Origin: a virus
DNA length: 20,824 nt
Strand: one strand, 5' to 3'
IMG/VR virus record: IMGVR_UViG_3300010150_000240
Location: 1-20,824 of that record
The stretch's first letter is position 1. The number at the start of each line of letters is the position of its first letter. The notes beneath the pieces are model-generated. The model saw nothing but the letters and a program-made list of their open reading frames with translations, was not told the DNA's origin and searched no databases. The position numbers and the translations under genes are program-made. Of the stretch, positions 6,510-13,871 are shown piece after piece.

Positions 6510-7572
6510 CTGCCCACGTGACGATAGCATATCTAATACCACTTGTTATCTCCTCAATTTTATGAGGGAACATAAAATTAGCTGGAAATATACAAATATC
6601 ACCCATATTCAAATGAGTAATGTACTTATCATAACAGTGACGTAAGGCTCCACCTTCATAGTCTTCATTCAATTGAATGATAATAGTAACTTCTCTATTA
6701 TACTCTGAGAACTGATCGGTATGGTAGTCATATTTTCCTCCAGGAGTATACCTTAGACAATTATATCCTGCATCCATAGAGACCTTAAAATCATCAAACT
6801 CTCTACAAAAATCACGCAGCGCTTTCCTAACATACATATTGATTGTCGAGTCAATAGAATCATCGGGAGTTAAATTTAAATCATCACATAATCTACCTAT
6901 ATCTGTACAAGTTTTACCAGAAGAAACTTCAGCCCTTTTCCATCTGCTTGAGTATTCATCACTAGTTATAACATCCACAATTTCTCCACAAACTTTACGT
7001 GGAACCATACTCCTATAAACTTTAATATAGTCACTCAAATTACCAGTTTTGTTTTGAAATTGACTTTCACATTCTCCACCTAGGAAAACATAATGGTGAA
7101 ATGTTTGAAAATACTCTTCTCCACAGTACTCATCTCTCCAATGAACAGCATTGGGTCCGTCATATATAACTGCGTCACCTGGCTCTAGGTCAATTGATAC
7201 ATCTTTCCCATCTTTATTTTCAATATAAAATTTAGATTCAGCATCTCCATCTAGGTGGATGCTTAAAGATACCTCACAGGCATCTCTATCAGTATGCTTC
7301 TTTAGATCAGACTTATTCCCATAAATTCTACTGTAAGTATATGTTGGTAATAATTTTGGACCACCAATATATTCATTTAAGAACGCAACTTTTTCAGAAG
7401 CAATAGCAGACATCTCACTAAGATTATAGAATGCTCGTCTATTGGGTTCTTCTTCATCAATCACCTCCTTACTATTCCTCATAGAATCAGCTAGCTGAAG
7501 TGCTGTTTCACGTGACAAATATCCTCTAACAACTTTATAAGTGTCACCGATAACTTCTTGTAATTTTGACAT
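6505..7572 (-). CDS. Tandem double-domain 2-oxoglutarate/Fe(II) oxygenase
   Basis: The 355 residues hold two dioxygenase-like domains in series. The N-terminal copy (about 10-165) has the iron motif His93-x-Asp95 (KKHTDRD) and His144 in AVHWRDEY; the usual distal Arg for 2-oxoglutarate is not obvious. The C-terminal copy (about 183-355) is canonical: His284-x-Asp286 (YDYHTDQ), His337 in PHKIEEI and Arg347 in GIRYAIV. Such enzymes hydroxylate proteins or small molecules using O2, Fe(II) and 2-oxoglutarate; the substrate is unknown. The start shares one base with the TAA of the upstream gene. The two copies look like different subfamilies joined together rather than a recent duplication. Confidence 0.85.
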   Translation of the reverse strand: MSKLQEVIGDTYKVVRGYLSRETALQLADSMRNSKEVIDEEEPNRRAFYNLSEMSAIASEKVAFLNEYIGGPKLLPTYTYSRIYGNKSDLKKHTDRDACEVSLSIHLDGDAESKFYIENKDGKDVSIDLEPGDAVIYDGPNAVHWRDEYCGEEYFQTFHHYVFLGGECESQFQNKTGNLSDYIKVYRSMVPRKVCGEIVDVITSDEYSSRWKRAEVSSGKTCTDIGRLCDDLNLTPDDSIDSTINMYVRKALRDFCREFDDFKVSMDAGYNCLRYTPGGKYDYHTDQFSEYNREVTIIIQLNEDYEGGALRHCYDKYITHLNMGDICIFPANFMFPHKIEEITSGIRYAIVTWAV

Positions 7573-8000
7573 TAATCTTCCCAGTAGTGCTTTTTAAAAT
7601 AGCGTCCAAGTATATTATCATTATAGTACATTGGGCTTCCATTGTCCATCTTTTCTCTTAAGACATTGTACTTGAAGAGTGCTTCCGTCTCCGCATAGTT
7701 TGTCTTACCAACGGTCTTATGTAAAGACAATATTTTTCTACTAAAGTTTTCTTTACCAAACTCTTTAGCATCAGACTTTAACTGTTCGTTAGAACCATAA
7801 TATTTCTTCCAATCACTTTCAGAAGTTACTCTACGCTTACCACCTTTAGGCTTTCGCTTCTGAACGAAGTACTTTCTACCCACATACTTTCTACCAGTGA
7901 GCTTATTCTCAATAAGGTATAAGAACCCATAATAATCTTTAATCTTTTTAGAAGTAAAAGGTTTCCCTCTATACATCCATGGGTTCTCATAATCTACCAT
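7572..8000 (-). CDS. GIY-YIG-like protein (possible endonuclease)
   Basis: The 142-residue basic protein has GFLYLIENKLTGRKYVGRKY at residues 25-44, i.e. a G-(F)-x-Y ... YVG variant of the GIY-YIG nuclease core. A Lys/Arg-rich stretch, ESDWKKYYGSN (61-71), ENFSRKILSLHK and a later Glu in YAETEALFK follow. In this superfamily Tyr, Arg and Glu cut DNA. Related proteins occur widely in T4-like phages as free-standing genes, sometimes considered homing or degradative nucleases. No partner intron or interrupted gene is visible here. It overlaps the double-oxygenase start (TAATG). Confidence 0.65.
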   Translation of the reverse strand: MVDYENPWMYRGKPFTSKKIKDYYGFLYLIENKLTGRKYVGRKYFVQKRKPKGGKRRVTSESDWKKYYGSNEQLKSDAKEFGKENFSRKILSLHKTVGKTNYAETEALFKYNVLREKMDNGSPMYYNDNILGRYFKKHYWED

Positions 8001-8029
8001 TGAAGTGGTTTACCGCTTCTTTATATATC

Positions 8030-8185
8030 CTATTCTAAAATCTCTTCCCAGTGATTGGGTTGATGACCACACGTGGCTAATTGTACCTGATAATATACCC
8101 GAACTTCTTCCCAAGTCTTTAATACTACACTCTTTAATGGTGAATGCCAAATTCTATAAGCCATATTATTGAGAGCTATTATCAT
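8030..8185 (-). CDS. Small unknown protein, 51 (or 44) residues
   Basis: ATG at 8183-8185 (or the second ATG at 8164) opens a frame ending TAG at 8030-8032. From the second start the product begins MAYRIWHSPLKSVVL, continues with TWEEVRVYYQVQL and ends QPNHWEEILE. It has Trp/Tyr/His-rich composition, unlike random sequence. It is the first gene behind a strong sigma70-type promoter (8228-8256). No family was recognised and no ribosome site is clear for either start. Confidence 0.5.
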   Translation of the reverse strand: MIIALNNMAYRIWHSPLKSVVLKTWEEVRVYYQVQLATCGHQPNHWEEILE

Positions 8186-8213
8186 TTATTTAGTACTTAG
8201 AGTGACTTATCAC

Positions 8214-8224
8214 CCTTGACAAGG
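8214..8224. repeat. Operator-like palindrome at the predicted transcription start
   Basis: CCTTG-A-CAAGG is a perfect 11-base dyad starting 3 bases after the -10 of the promoter at 8228-8256, so it covers the expected start site. This placement suits an operator; no binding protein is known. Confidence 0.35.
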
Positions 8225-8227
8225 CTG

Positions 8228-8256
8228 ATTCTACACAAAAAAAGACCCCCTGTCAA
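8228..8256 (-). promoter_or_regulatory. Strong sigma70-type promoter nested in a terminator
   Basis: The minus strand has TTGACA (8251-8256, perfect -35), a 17-base spacer, and TAGAAT (8228-8233, one base from consensus). The -35 is in the loop of the terminator at 8237-8269, and the spacer contains its 3' arm and T-tract. Confidence 0.75.
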
Positions 8257-8269
8257 GTAGGAGGTCTTT
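8237..8269 (-). terminator. Rho-independent terminator
   Basis: On the minus strand AAAGACCTCC (8269-8260) pairs with GGGGGTCTTT (8250-8241), with one G-T pair and a 9-base loop. The 3' arm runs into seven T residues (8243-8237). It lies immediately after the stop of the 8273-8716 gene. Confidence 0.9.
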
Positions 8270-8272
8270 ATA

Positions 8273-8716
8273 TCACTCAGTAGCTTCTGTGTCAGATAGC
8301 AAGTAATCAGCAATAGTATCTAGATCAGCAGCAGCGATAGACATTTTAGCCTGAACCCACGCTGGTAGCTGTAGCATCTTGTCCCCATCAATGTATGTCT
8401 TGATGCGTAAGCAAGCATTCTCTGCGGTGGCTATCTGGCGCAGTACCATATATCCTTCTGGATCAGCCTCTAATCCCTGCGCGATGGCTTTAGCCGCCTC
8501 TGAGAGCGGCTGAGTGCCCTCTAAGGCATCTAGAATACCAGAAGCGGACTCTACGGTCATTCCTCTGAGGATTAGATCAATCTCACCGATTGTAGATGCG
8601 TGACCTAAACCAAGTAAGTGCTCTGCGATATCAACATAAATGTCCGCAGATTCTTCATTTTGCTCAGCAATAACTGAACCTTGTAGTGCCAATTCAATAA
8701 GTTCTTCCCTAGACAT
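8273..8716 (-). CDS. Acidic unknown phage protein with C-terminal LPAWVQ segment
   Basis: Start ATG 8714-8716 (MSREELIELALQGS) gives 147 residues. The frame is open further upstream, but that part runs back through a terminator. The body is acidic and helical (IYVDIAEHLLGLG, GMTVESASGILDALEG). The C-terminal 35 residues include CLRIKTYIDGDKMLQLPAWV followed by QAKMSIAAADLDTIADYL. From memory, a similar LPAWVQxK...A...YL tail recurs on marine T4-like phage proteins, possibly as a structural or assembly module. Terminators flank it at both ends (8754-8779 upstream, 8237-8269 downstream), but no clear promoter is seen between 8717 and 8753. Function unknown. Confidence 0.75.
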   Translation of the reverse strand: MSREELIELALQGSVIAEQNEESADIYVDIAEHLLGLGHASTIGEIDLILRGMTVESASGILDALEGTQPLSEAAKAIAQGLEADPEGYMVLRQIATAENACLRIKTYIDGDKMLQLPAWVQAKMSIAAADLDTIADYLLSDTEATE

Positions 8717-8753
8717 TATTTTAAGTAATACTTCATAAAAGTATTTAGACAAT

Positions 8754-8779
8754 AAAAAAGCTCCCCTATTAAGGGAGCT
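8754..8779 (-). terminator. Terminator overlapping the end of the oxygenase gene
   Basis: On the minus strand AGCTCCC (8779-8773), a 7-base loop, GGGAGCT (8765-8759) and six T residues form a strong terminator. The 5' arm encodes the last residues of the upstream oxygenase, and its TAA stop (8769-8771) lies in the loop. Confidence 0.9.
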
Positions 8780-9350
8780 CATACATAGTGAACGCAATAG
8801 TCTTTCTATACGCTTTAGCTAAAGAATTTGGGGCTGACCCTCGATGGTCTCTATGTGCTGCGCATAAACACCCACAGTTAGGTATAAATGGAACATAGTA
8901 ATATTCACCTTCTGTGGTATATACAAATTCCCCTCCCCATAGTGAATCCCAGTTGGTATTAAGAAAAATGACAAACGTCCAACACCCCTCAATTCCATCT
9001 TGATGAAAGGTATTTTCCATACCAGGATATTGTATATTTGTATTGATACGAACTAGAGATAATTTTCTTTTTAATATTTTTTCCGACATTAATTTTATAT
9101 TACTACCAATACGAATAAACGTTAGGTTATCTCCTAACAAATCATCGTTATATGTAATATTAATATTTTTATAGTGATATGGTTTTGATATCGCTAGTCT
9201 TGGTAATATATCAGATGAATCAATTGAATTATTTTTAACAAATAAATTATTGTAGCTGAAATTAAATTCATCATTTATAAGAGTAAAATCAGATATTGAT
9301 AGCACATCCTTAATTTTATATAAGGACGTGCTTATTTCTTTACACTTCAT
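8769..9350 (-). CDS. 2-oxoglutarate/Fe(II) oxygenase, prolyl-hydroxylase-like
   Basis: The 193-residue protein has the double-stranded beta-helix oxygenase signature in its second half: His116-x-Asp118 (TFHQDG), WGGEFVY, the distal iron His (probably His169 in HRGSAP) and Arg182 in KAYRKTIAFTMYE. This pattern resembles prolyl 4-hydroxylase-type enzymes. The N-terminal half is unusual: very rich in Asn, Ile, Lys and Ser, and the DNA is clearly more AT-rich than nrdB next door, hinting at a different origin. The ATG overlaps the TGA of nrdB as ATGA, so it is translated with the reductase. Substrate unknown. Confidence 0.8.
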   Translation of the reverse strand: MKCKEISTSLYKIKDVLSISDFTLINDEFNFSYNNLFVKNNSIDSSDILPRLAISKPYHYKNINITYNDDLLGDNLTFIRIGSNIKLMSEKILKRKLSLVRINTNIQYPGMENTFHQDGIEGCWTFVIFLNTNWDSLWGGEFVYTTEGEYYYVPFIPNCGCLCAAHRDHRGSAPNSLAKAYRKTIAFTMYELP

Positions 9351-10501
9351 AAACTAAATCCAGAGAACTGATCTTCTTTCATATCCTGCTTTAATCCCCC
9401 AACAATATAGGAGGTAATTTCTGTTTCTTGGGGAGCAACCTGTACGCTCTTGGAGTTGAGCCAGTGCTCTGTCCAAGGTAGTGGATTATTCTTGGCTGGC
9501 ACATCAAAGATAGGATCTAAACCAATAGCTTTCATACGGCGATTAGCAACCCACTCAACATAGTTTGCTAGTAGCTTTTCATTAAGACCGATCATAGAGC
9601 CATCTTTGAATAGATACTCTGCCCATTCTTTCTCTTGCTGAACAGCAGCACGGAATGTATTGATGACCCACTCCTTTTCTTCTTTAGCAATCTCAACCAT
9701 CTCGGGATCATCACCCTTATCCCAGTTTTTTAGGATATTCTGAGTGATAACAAGGTGTTGTGACTCATCACGAGCAATTAAACTAATGATTTTAGCAGAA
9801 CCTTCCATCTGCTTTAGCTCACCAAAGGCAAAACTACAAGCAAATGATACGTAGAAACGAATACCTTCTAGGATATTGACGTTAGCAACAGCACGGTAGA
9901 GCTTACGCTTCAACTCACGGCGCTCTTCCTGAGCAACATATACATCTTCCTGTGCCTGCTCATAGACCTTACGGCTGTCATAGTCGTGTGCCGCATTGAT
10001 AAACTCATTGTAGGCTGCTGTGACGGCAGTAGCACGTTCTATGATGCGATCATCCTTAAGGATAGTATCAAATACTTCAGAAGGATCTGAATAGATATTC
10101 TTAATAATATATGTGTAGGAACGTGAATGGATCATCTCCATAAACTCCCACGCTTTCATACAACCTTCTAGTTCAGGTAGGGAGCAGTATGGGGCAAAAG
10201 CCATACTAGGACCACGCCCTTGTACTGAGTCTAGGAGGATTTGATATTTTAGATTACTGGTAAATATATGCTTCTGCTCTGGACGCAACTTATGATAGTC
10301 GGAACGATCTTTCTGAAGAGAGACTTCTTCTGGCTTCCAAAAGAATCCTAACTGCTGTTGAGTTAGCTTTTCAAAAATTGGATACTTATATGAGTCATAC
10401 CTCTGAACTCCTAATGGTTGTCCAAAGAACATTGGCTGTTTTTTAGTGTCAACTTCGTTAGAATTAAAAACAGTCATTCCTTCGATACTTTGCGTGGTCA
10501 T
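9347..10501 (-). CDS. nrdB: Ribonucleotide reductase class Ia, beta subunit
   Basis: NrdB carries the diiron-tyrosyl radical that starts ribonucleotide reduction in NrdA. The 384-residue protein aligns throughout with E. coli NrdB: Asp91 in LLDSVQGR, Glu122 and His125 in EMIHSRSY, radical Tyr129, Glu212 in NILEGIRFYVSFAC, and Glu246/His249 in ARDESQH. All iron ligands and the Tyr are present, so it should be active. The C-terminus (KEDQFSGFSL) is the part expected to dock to NrdA. It has a promoter of its own (10523-10551) within the 79-base gap after nrdA, and overlaps the next oxygenase gene by ATGA. It supplies dNTPs for phage DNA synthesis. Confidence 0.98.
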   Translation of the reverse strand: MTTQSIEGMTVFNSNEVDTKKQPMFFGQPLGVQRYDSYKYPIFEKLTQQQLGFFWKPEEVSLQKDRSDYHKLRPEQKHIFTSNLKYQILLDSVQGRGPSMAFAPYCSLPELEGCMKAWEFMEMIHSRSYTYIIKNIYSDPSEVFDTILKDDRIIERATAVTAAYNEFINAAHDYDSRKVYEQAQEDVYVAQEERRELKRKLYRAVANVNILEGIRFYVSFACSFAFGELKQMEGSAKIISLIARDESQHLVITQNILKNWDKGDDPEMVEIAKEEKEWVINTFRAAVQQEKEWAEYLFKDGSMIGLNEKLLANYVEWVANRRMKAIGLDPIFDVPAKNNPLPWTEHWLNSKSVQVAPQETEITSYIVGGLKQDMKEDQFSGFSL

Positions 10502-10522
10502 ACGTTCCTACGAGATTTTTTT

Positions 10523-10551
10523 ATTATAGCAGAAATGGGGAGCAGTGTCTA
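10523..10551 (-). promoter_or_regulatory. Sigma70-type promoter for nrdB
   Basis: The minus strand has TAGACA (10546-10551), a 17-base spacer and TATAAT (10523-10528) preceded by TGC. It is 22 bases upstream of the nrdB ATG. The -35 lies inside the hairpin at 10537-10564. Confidence 0.7.
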
Positions 10552-10564
10552 TGACACTCTCCCC
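10537..10564. repeat. Long hairpin between nrdA and nrdB
   Basis: GGGGAG-(C)-AGTGTC (10537-10549) pairs with GACACT-CTCCCC (10553-10564): 12 base pairs with one bulged base and a 3-base loop. It lacks a T-tract in the minus direction (ATTTCT follows), so it may be a weak terminator, an mRNA-stabilising structure or an operator. It covers the -35 of the nrdB promoter. Confidence 0.7.
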
Positions 10565-10580
10565 ATAATTATATATCCTA

Positions 10581-12884
10581 TTAGATTGCGCAGCTGTCGC
10601 AGGTGTCTTCGTCAGCATTATCTAAAGTAGCCAGGATATCATCCATAGTTTCTTCTTTCACTTCTTCCTCTTCACCATCACTTGAAGTGTCATATGTGTT
10701 CTGATAGTAGCTAGTCTTCCATCCCATTTTGTAAGTGGTGAGCCAGTCTTTGACCATAACAGATACGGGGACTTCTCCATCTGGATAGTTCTCTGGGTTG
10801 TATGACCAGTTGCCAGAAATGGCTTGGTCAAAGAACTTCTGCATGACAGCTACGATGTTAATGTAGCCCTCATTACTCTTCATATCCCACAATAAAGTGT
10901 AATGTTGCTTAAGAGTTTGGAAGGAAGGAACAATCTGCTTGAGAGGTCCTTTCTTACTCCTCTTAGTGGAGATGTATCCACGGGGTGGTTCGATACCATT
11001 AGTTGCGTTACAGACCACAGAGGAGCTTTCAGAAGGCATCTGTGCGCTCAATGTGGAGTTGCGTACCCCATACTTGATACAGTCGGCTCGTAGAGCTTCC
11101 CAGTCTAGTGAGAGATTGTTGGGAATTATATCATCAACATCAGTCTTGTATGTGTCAATAGGAAGAATACCGTGATGATACTTGGTGCGATGAGACCAAC
11201 CACAAGCTCCTTTCTCTTTGGCGAGATTAGTTGTAGCTTTGATGAGGTAGTACTGGAAGTGCTCTGTAAGATCGTGAACTAGCTGTAGTGCCTCTGTATC
11301 GGAGTAGTTGATGTGGTGCTTGGCTAGGTAGTGTGCTAGTCCAATATAACCAATGCCAAGACTACGGCGGTTCTTGGTGGCAATCTCTGCGGCTTTGATT
11401 GGATACCCCTGGAAATCAATGAGCTCATCAAGTCCACGGACTGCTAGATCACATAGCTCTTCCATCTCTTCAAGGTTACGTAGCTTACCTACGTTGACTG
11501 CTGAAAGAATACAGAGAGCAATCTCACCTTCAGTATCATCAATATGGGTAAGTGGTTTTGTTGGAAGTGTAATCTCTTGGCAGAGGTTAGACATCTCAAC
11601 CTTATCAATGAATGATGAATGACTATTACAGTGGTCAAGGTTCATAATATAGATACGACCTGTCTCCGCACGTTCCTTAAGGATGTCTAGGATAAGTTCC
11701 TGTGCCTTAACGGTCTTCTTAGGAGTCATATCATTGAGTTCGTACATCCTGTATAGAGTATCAAAATCCTCTGTACCAAATGCTTCATATAACCCAGGAA
11801 CATCGTGTGGGGAGAATAATGTAATAACATCATTCTGAATAAAACGCTCATAGAAGAGCTTACTGAACTGAATAGAATAGTCTAGCTTACGTACTCGGTT
11901 ATCCTCAGTGCCTTTGTTATTCTTAAGGACCATAATGTCCTCAATCTCTTGGTGCCAGATGGGAAAGTGAACAGTAGCAGATCCACCACGAATACCATTC
12001 TGGGTACAGCAGCGGACAGTAGATTCAAACTTTTTAAGGAATGGAATTACCCCGGTATGGCTGACCTCGCCACCACGGATCGTACTGTTGAGTCCACGGA
12101 TTCTGCCAGCGTTGATCCCGATTCCAGCTCTTTGCGCAACGTATCTGCCAATAGCCATATCAGAGCTAAAGATAGAATCGAGACTGTCGTCGGAATCAAT
12201 AAGAACGCAGCTAGCGTACTGCCTAAGGGGCGTTCTAACACCTGCCATAACAGGCGTTGGAATATTGATACGGTGCTTTGATGTTGCGTCATAATAACGT
12301 TTTACGAAGGACATGCGGGTTGCTTTAGGATAGCGCGAAAACATAGTCGCGGCAACCAAAAGGTACATAAATTGTGGAGTCTCATACATAGTATCAGAAC
12401 TTCTGTCCTGTACTAGGTACTTGTCAATTACTTGACGGAGACCTGCGAATGTGAAGATATAGTCACGGTCATGATCAATGATGCGATCAAACTCAGCAAA
12501 CTCTTCATCTGAATATAGGGAAAGGATTTCCTCATCATACACACCAAACTCAACACAACGCTCTACCTGCTCCCTCACGGAGATTAGTTCATGGAGCTTA
12601 CCATAAACCTGCTTACGTAGAGCAAACAGCATTAGACGGGCAGCCACGAACTGATAGTTGGGGTGCTCCAAGTCAATTAGATTGGAGGCAGAACTGACAA
12701 GAATACGTTGGATCTGATCAGTAGTAATACCATCAAAGAACTGAATCTCTGAAGTCATTTCAACTTGAGATACAGATACGCCAGCCAATCCTTCACAGGC
12801 AGCTTCTACCATTACATGTAGCTTATTGATATCAAGAGGCTCACTAGCACCAGATCTTTTAATTACCTTGATGTCGCTGTTCAT
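10581..12884 (-). CDS. nrdA: Ribonucleotide reductase class Ia, alpha subunit
   Basis: NrdA is the catalytic subunit reducing ribonucleoside diphosphates. Start chosen: ATG 12884 (MNSDIKVIKRSG), which overlaps the primase TGA as ATGA and aligns with the E. coli N-terminus; the ATG at 12896 adds four residues. The 767-residue product has an N-terminal ATP-cone (about 1-90, allosteric), Cys226 in ASCVLIDS, the radical Cys435 in NLCQEITLPTKPL with Glu437, Cys458 in ALCILSAVN, the YYQNT region, and C-terminal Cys762/Cys765 (CDSCAI), which relay electrons from thioredoxin or glutaredoxin. The C-terminal pair is spaced CxxC, tighter than CxxxxC in E. coli. All catalytic residues are present. Confidence 0.98.
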   Translation of the reverse strand: MNSDIKVIKRSGASEPLDINKLHVMVEAACEGLAGVSVSQVEMTSEIQFFDGITTDQIQRILVSSASNLIDLEHPNYQFVAARLMLFALRKQVYGKLHELISVREQVERCVEFGVYDEEILSLYSDEEFAEFDRIIDHDRDYIFTFAGLRQVIDKYLVQDRSSDTMYETPQFMYLLVAATMFSRYPKATRMSFVKRYYDATSKHRINIPTPVMAGVRTPLRQYASCVLIDSDDSLDSIFSSDMAIGRYVAQRAGIGINAGRIRGLNSTIRGGEVSHTGVIPFLKKFESTVRCCTQNGIRGGSATVHFPIWHQEIEDIMVLKNNKGTEDNRVRKLDYSIQFSKLFYERFIQNDVITLFSPHDVPGLYEAFGTEDFDTLYRMYELNDMTPKKTVKAQELILDILKERAETGRIYIMNLDHCNSHSSFIDKVEMSNLCQEITLPTKPLTHIDDTEGEIALCILSAVNVGKLRNLEEMEELCDLAVRGLDELIDFQGYPIKAAEIATKNRRSLGIGYIGLAHYLAKHHINYSDTEALQLVHDLTEHFQYYLIKATTNLAKEKGACGWSHRTKYHHGILPIDTYKTDVDDIIPNNLSLDWEALRADCIKYGVRNSTLSAQMPSESSSVVCNATNGIEPPRGYISTKRSKKGPLKQIVPSFQTLKQHYTLLWDMKSNEGYINIVAVMQKFFDQAISGNWSYNPENYPDGEVPVSVMVKDWLTTYKMGWKTSYYQNTYDTSSDGEEEEVKEETMDDILATLDNADEDTCDSCAI

Positions 12885-13858
12885 AGTCGTTTCCATTCGT
12901 TATACTTAATTGTTGCTGTGAGTGATTGGTATGTATTTGATTCTAGCATAGAATTAACGTCTATGCCTTGTAGAACCATATCGTTTAAGTCTTTCTCTAT
13001 AATACGTGACGGGAAAATAACAACCTTTTTACCTTGTTTAATTGCCTTCTCAATACGGGCACAGATTTCTTTGTTTCTTGGTTCGTTATCGTAAACGTAT
13101 ACTAGATCTTTTATTTGTAGAGTATCTAGGTCAACATCAGCACCACACATTGCGATACCGTTATTGACAAAAGTAGAGTCAAATGGACCCTCTACCACAT
13201 AGACCGTCTTGTTCGTGTCTACTGTATCCATCCCATACACTTTGGGATGGTCATCATTGAGCATGATGGTAATATATTTAACCTTACTAGGACCAAGGGC
13301 TCTTCCTTGGAAACCAAACAAGTCTCCTTTGGCTGTATATAGTGGGATTATAATACGTGCGTCATCATATTGAGTGCTATCGAATGCCTTAGTAAGTGTG
13401 TTTGCCCACTTCTTAAATGTTGGGGTGTAGTAAAACTTGTTTGGGTCTAACTTACGTTTCTCTAAGTATTCTTTTGCAGCTATATTCTCTGATGCTTTGG
13501 GTAATCTAATCTTTGTCTTTCTAGTGAAAGTGGGTGCCTTGAAGTCAAGTTTAGGAGTTGGTGTAGAGAAGTTTTTTCCTGCGTGACCTTCCTTAAACTT
13601 CTCCATAACATATTGCTTATGAAGGATTGTATCAAGCTTTTTAATGAAATTGTTTAGTGACATACTAGCGCCACAGTTATGACACTTAAAATTTGTGTTG
13701 TTCTTTACTGTGTAAAGGTATCCTCTAGTCTTGGTCTTGTTTTTAGAAGAGTCCCCACAGATGGGGCAGCGGAAATTAAAAAGATCAGGCTTTACTCTTT
13801 TAAACTTCTCAAGACGAGAGGATACTAGATTCACATATTTAGAGTCAACAAAATCCAT
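12881..13858 (-). CDS. DNA primase, T4 gp61-like
   Basis: This enzyme makes RNA primers for lagging-strand synthesis with the replicative helicase. The 325-residue protein has an N-terminal zinc ribbon (CPIC 31-34 and CHNC 59-62, ligands Cys31, Cys34, Cys59, Cys62) and a TOPRIM catalytic domain (YVVEGPFDS with Glu223; VYVYDNEP with Asp257). Length and domain order fit T4 gp61 (about 340 residues). It is the first gene of a primase-nrdA set joined by overlapping ATGA, linking primer synthesis and dNTP supply. An extended -10 motif and a palindrome lie just upstream, inside the end of the preceding gene. Confidence 0.92.
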   Translation of the reverse strand: MDFVDSKYVNLVSSRLEKFKRVKPDLFNFRCPICGDSSKNKTKTRGYLYTVKNNTNFKCHNCGASMSLNNFIKKLDTILHKQYVMEKFKEGHAGKNFSTPTPKLDFKAPTFTRKTKIRLPKASENIAAKEYLEKRKLDPNKFYYTPTFKKWANTLTKAFDSTQYDDARIIIPLYTAKGDLFGFQGRALGPSKVKYITIMLNDDHPKVYGMDTVDTNKTVYVVEGPFDSTFVNNGIAMCGADVDLDTLQIKDLVYVYDNEPRNKEICARIEKAIKQGKKVVIFPSRIIEKDLNDMVLQGIDVNSMLESNTYQSLTATIKYNEWKRL

Positions 13859-13871
13859 TGAAATACTAGTC

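Noticed and set aside
7572-8000. Calling the GIY-YIG-like gene a homing endonuclease with an adjacent intron
   Set aside because: No split gene, intron or intein was seen nearby, and the motif is a variant; only a family-level call is supported.
11949-12281. 110-codon plus-strand frame within nrdA
   Set aside because: Antisense to conserved NrdA sequence, Ser/Arg-rich as expected from reverse reading; no start signals.
10581-12896. Using ATG at 12896 for nrdA
   Set aside because: The ATG at 12884 gives an ATGA overlap with primase and aligns with the E. coli NrdA N-terminus; the extra four residues are less likely.
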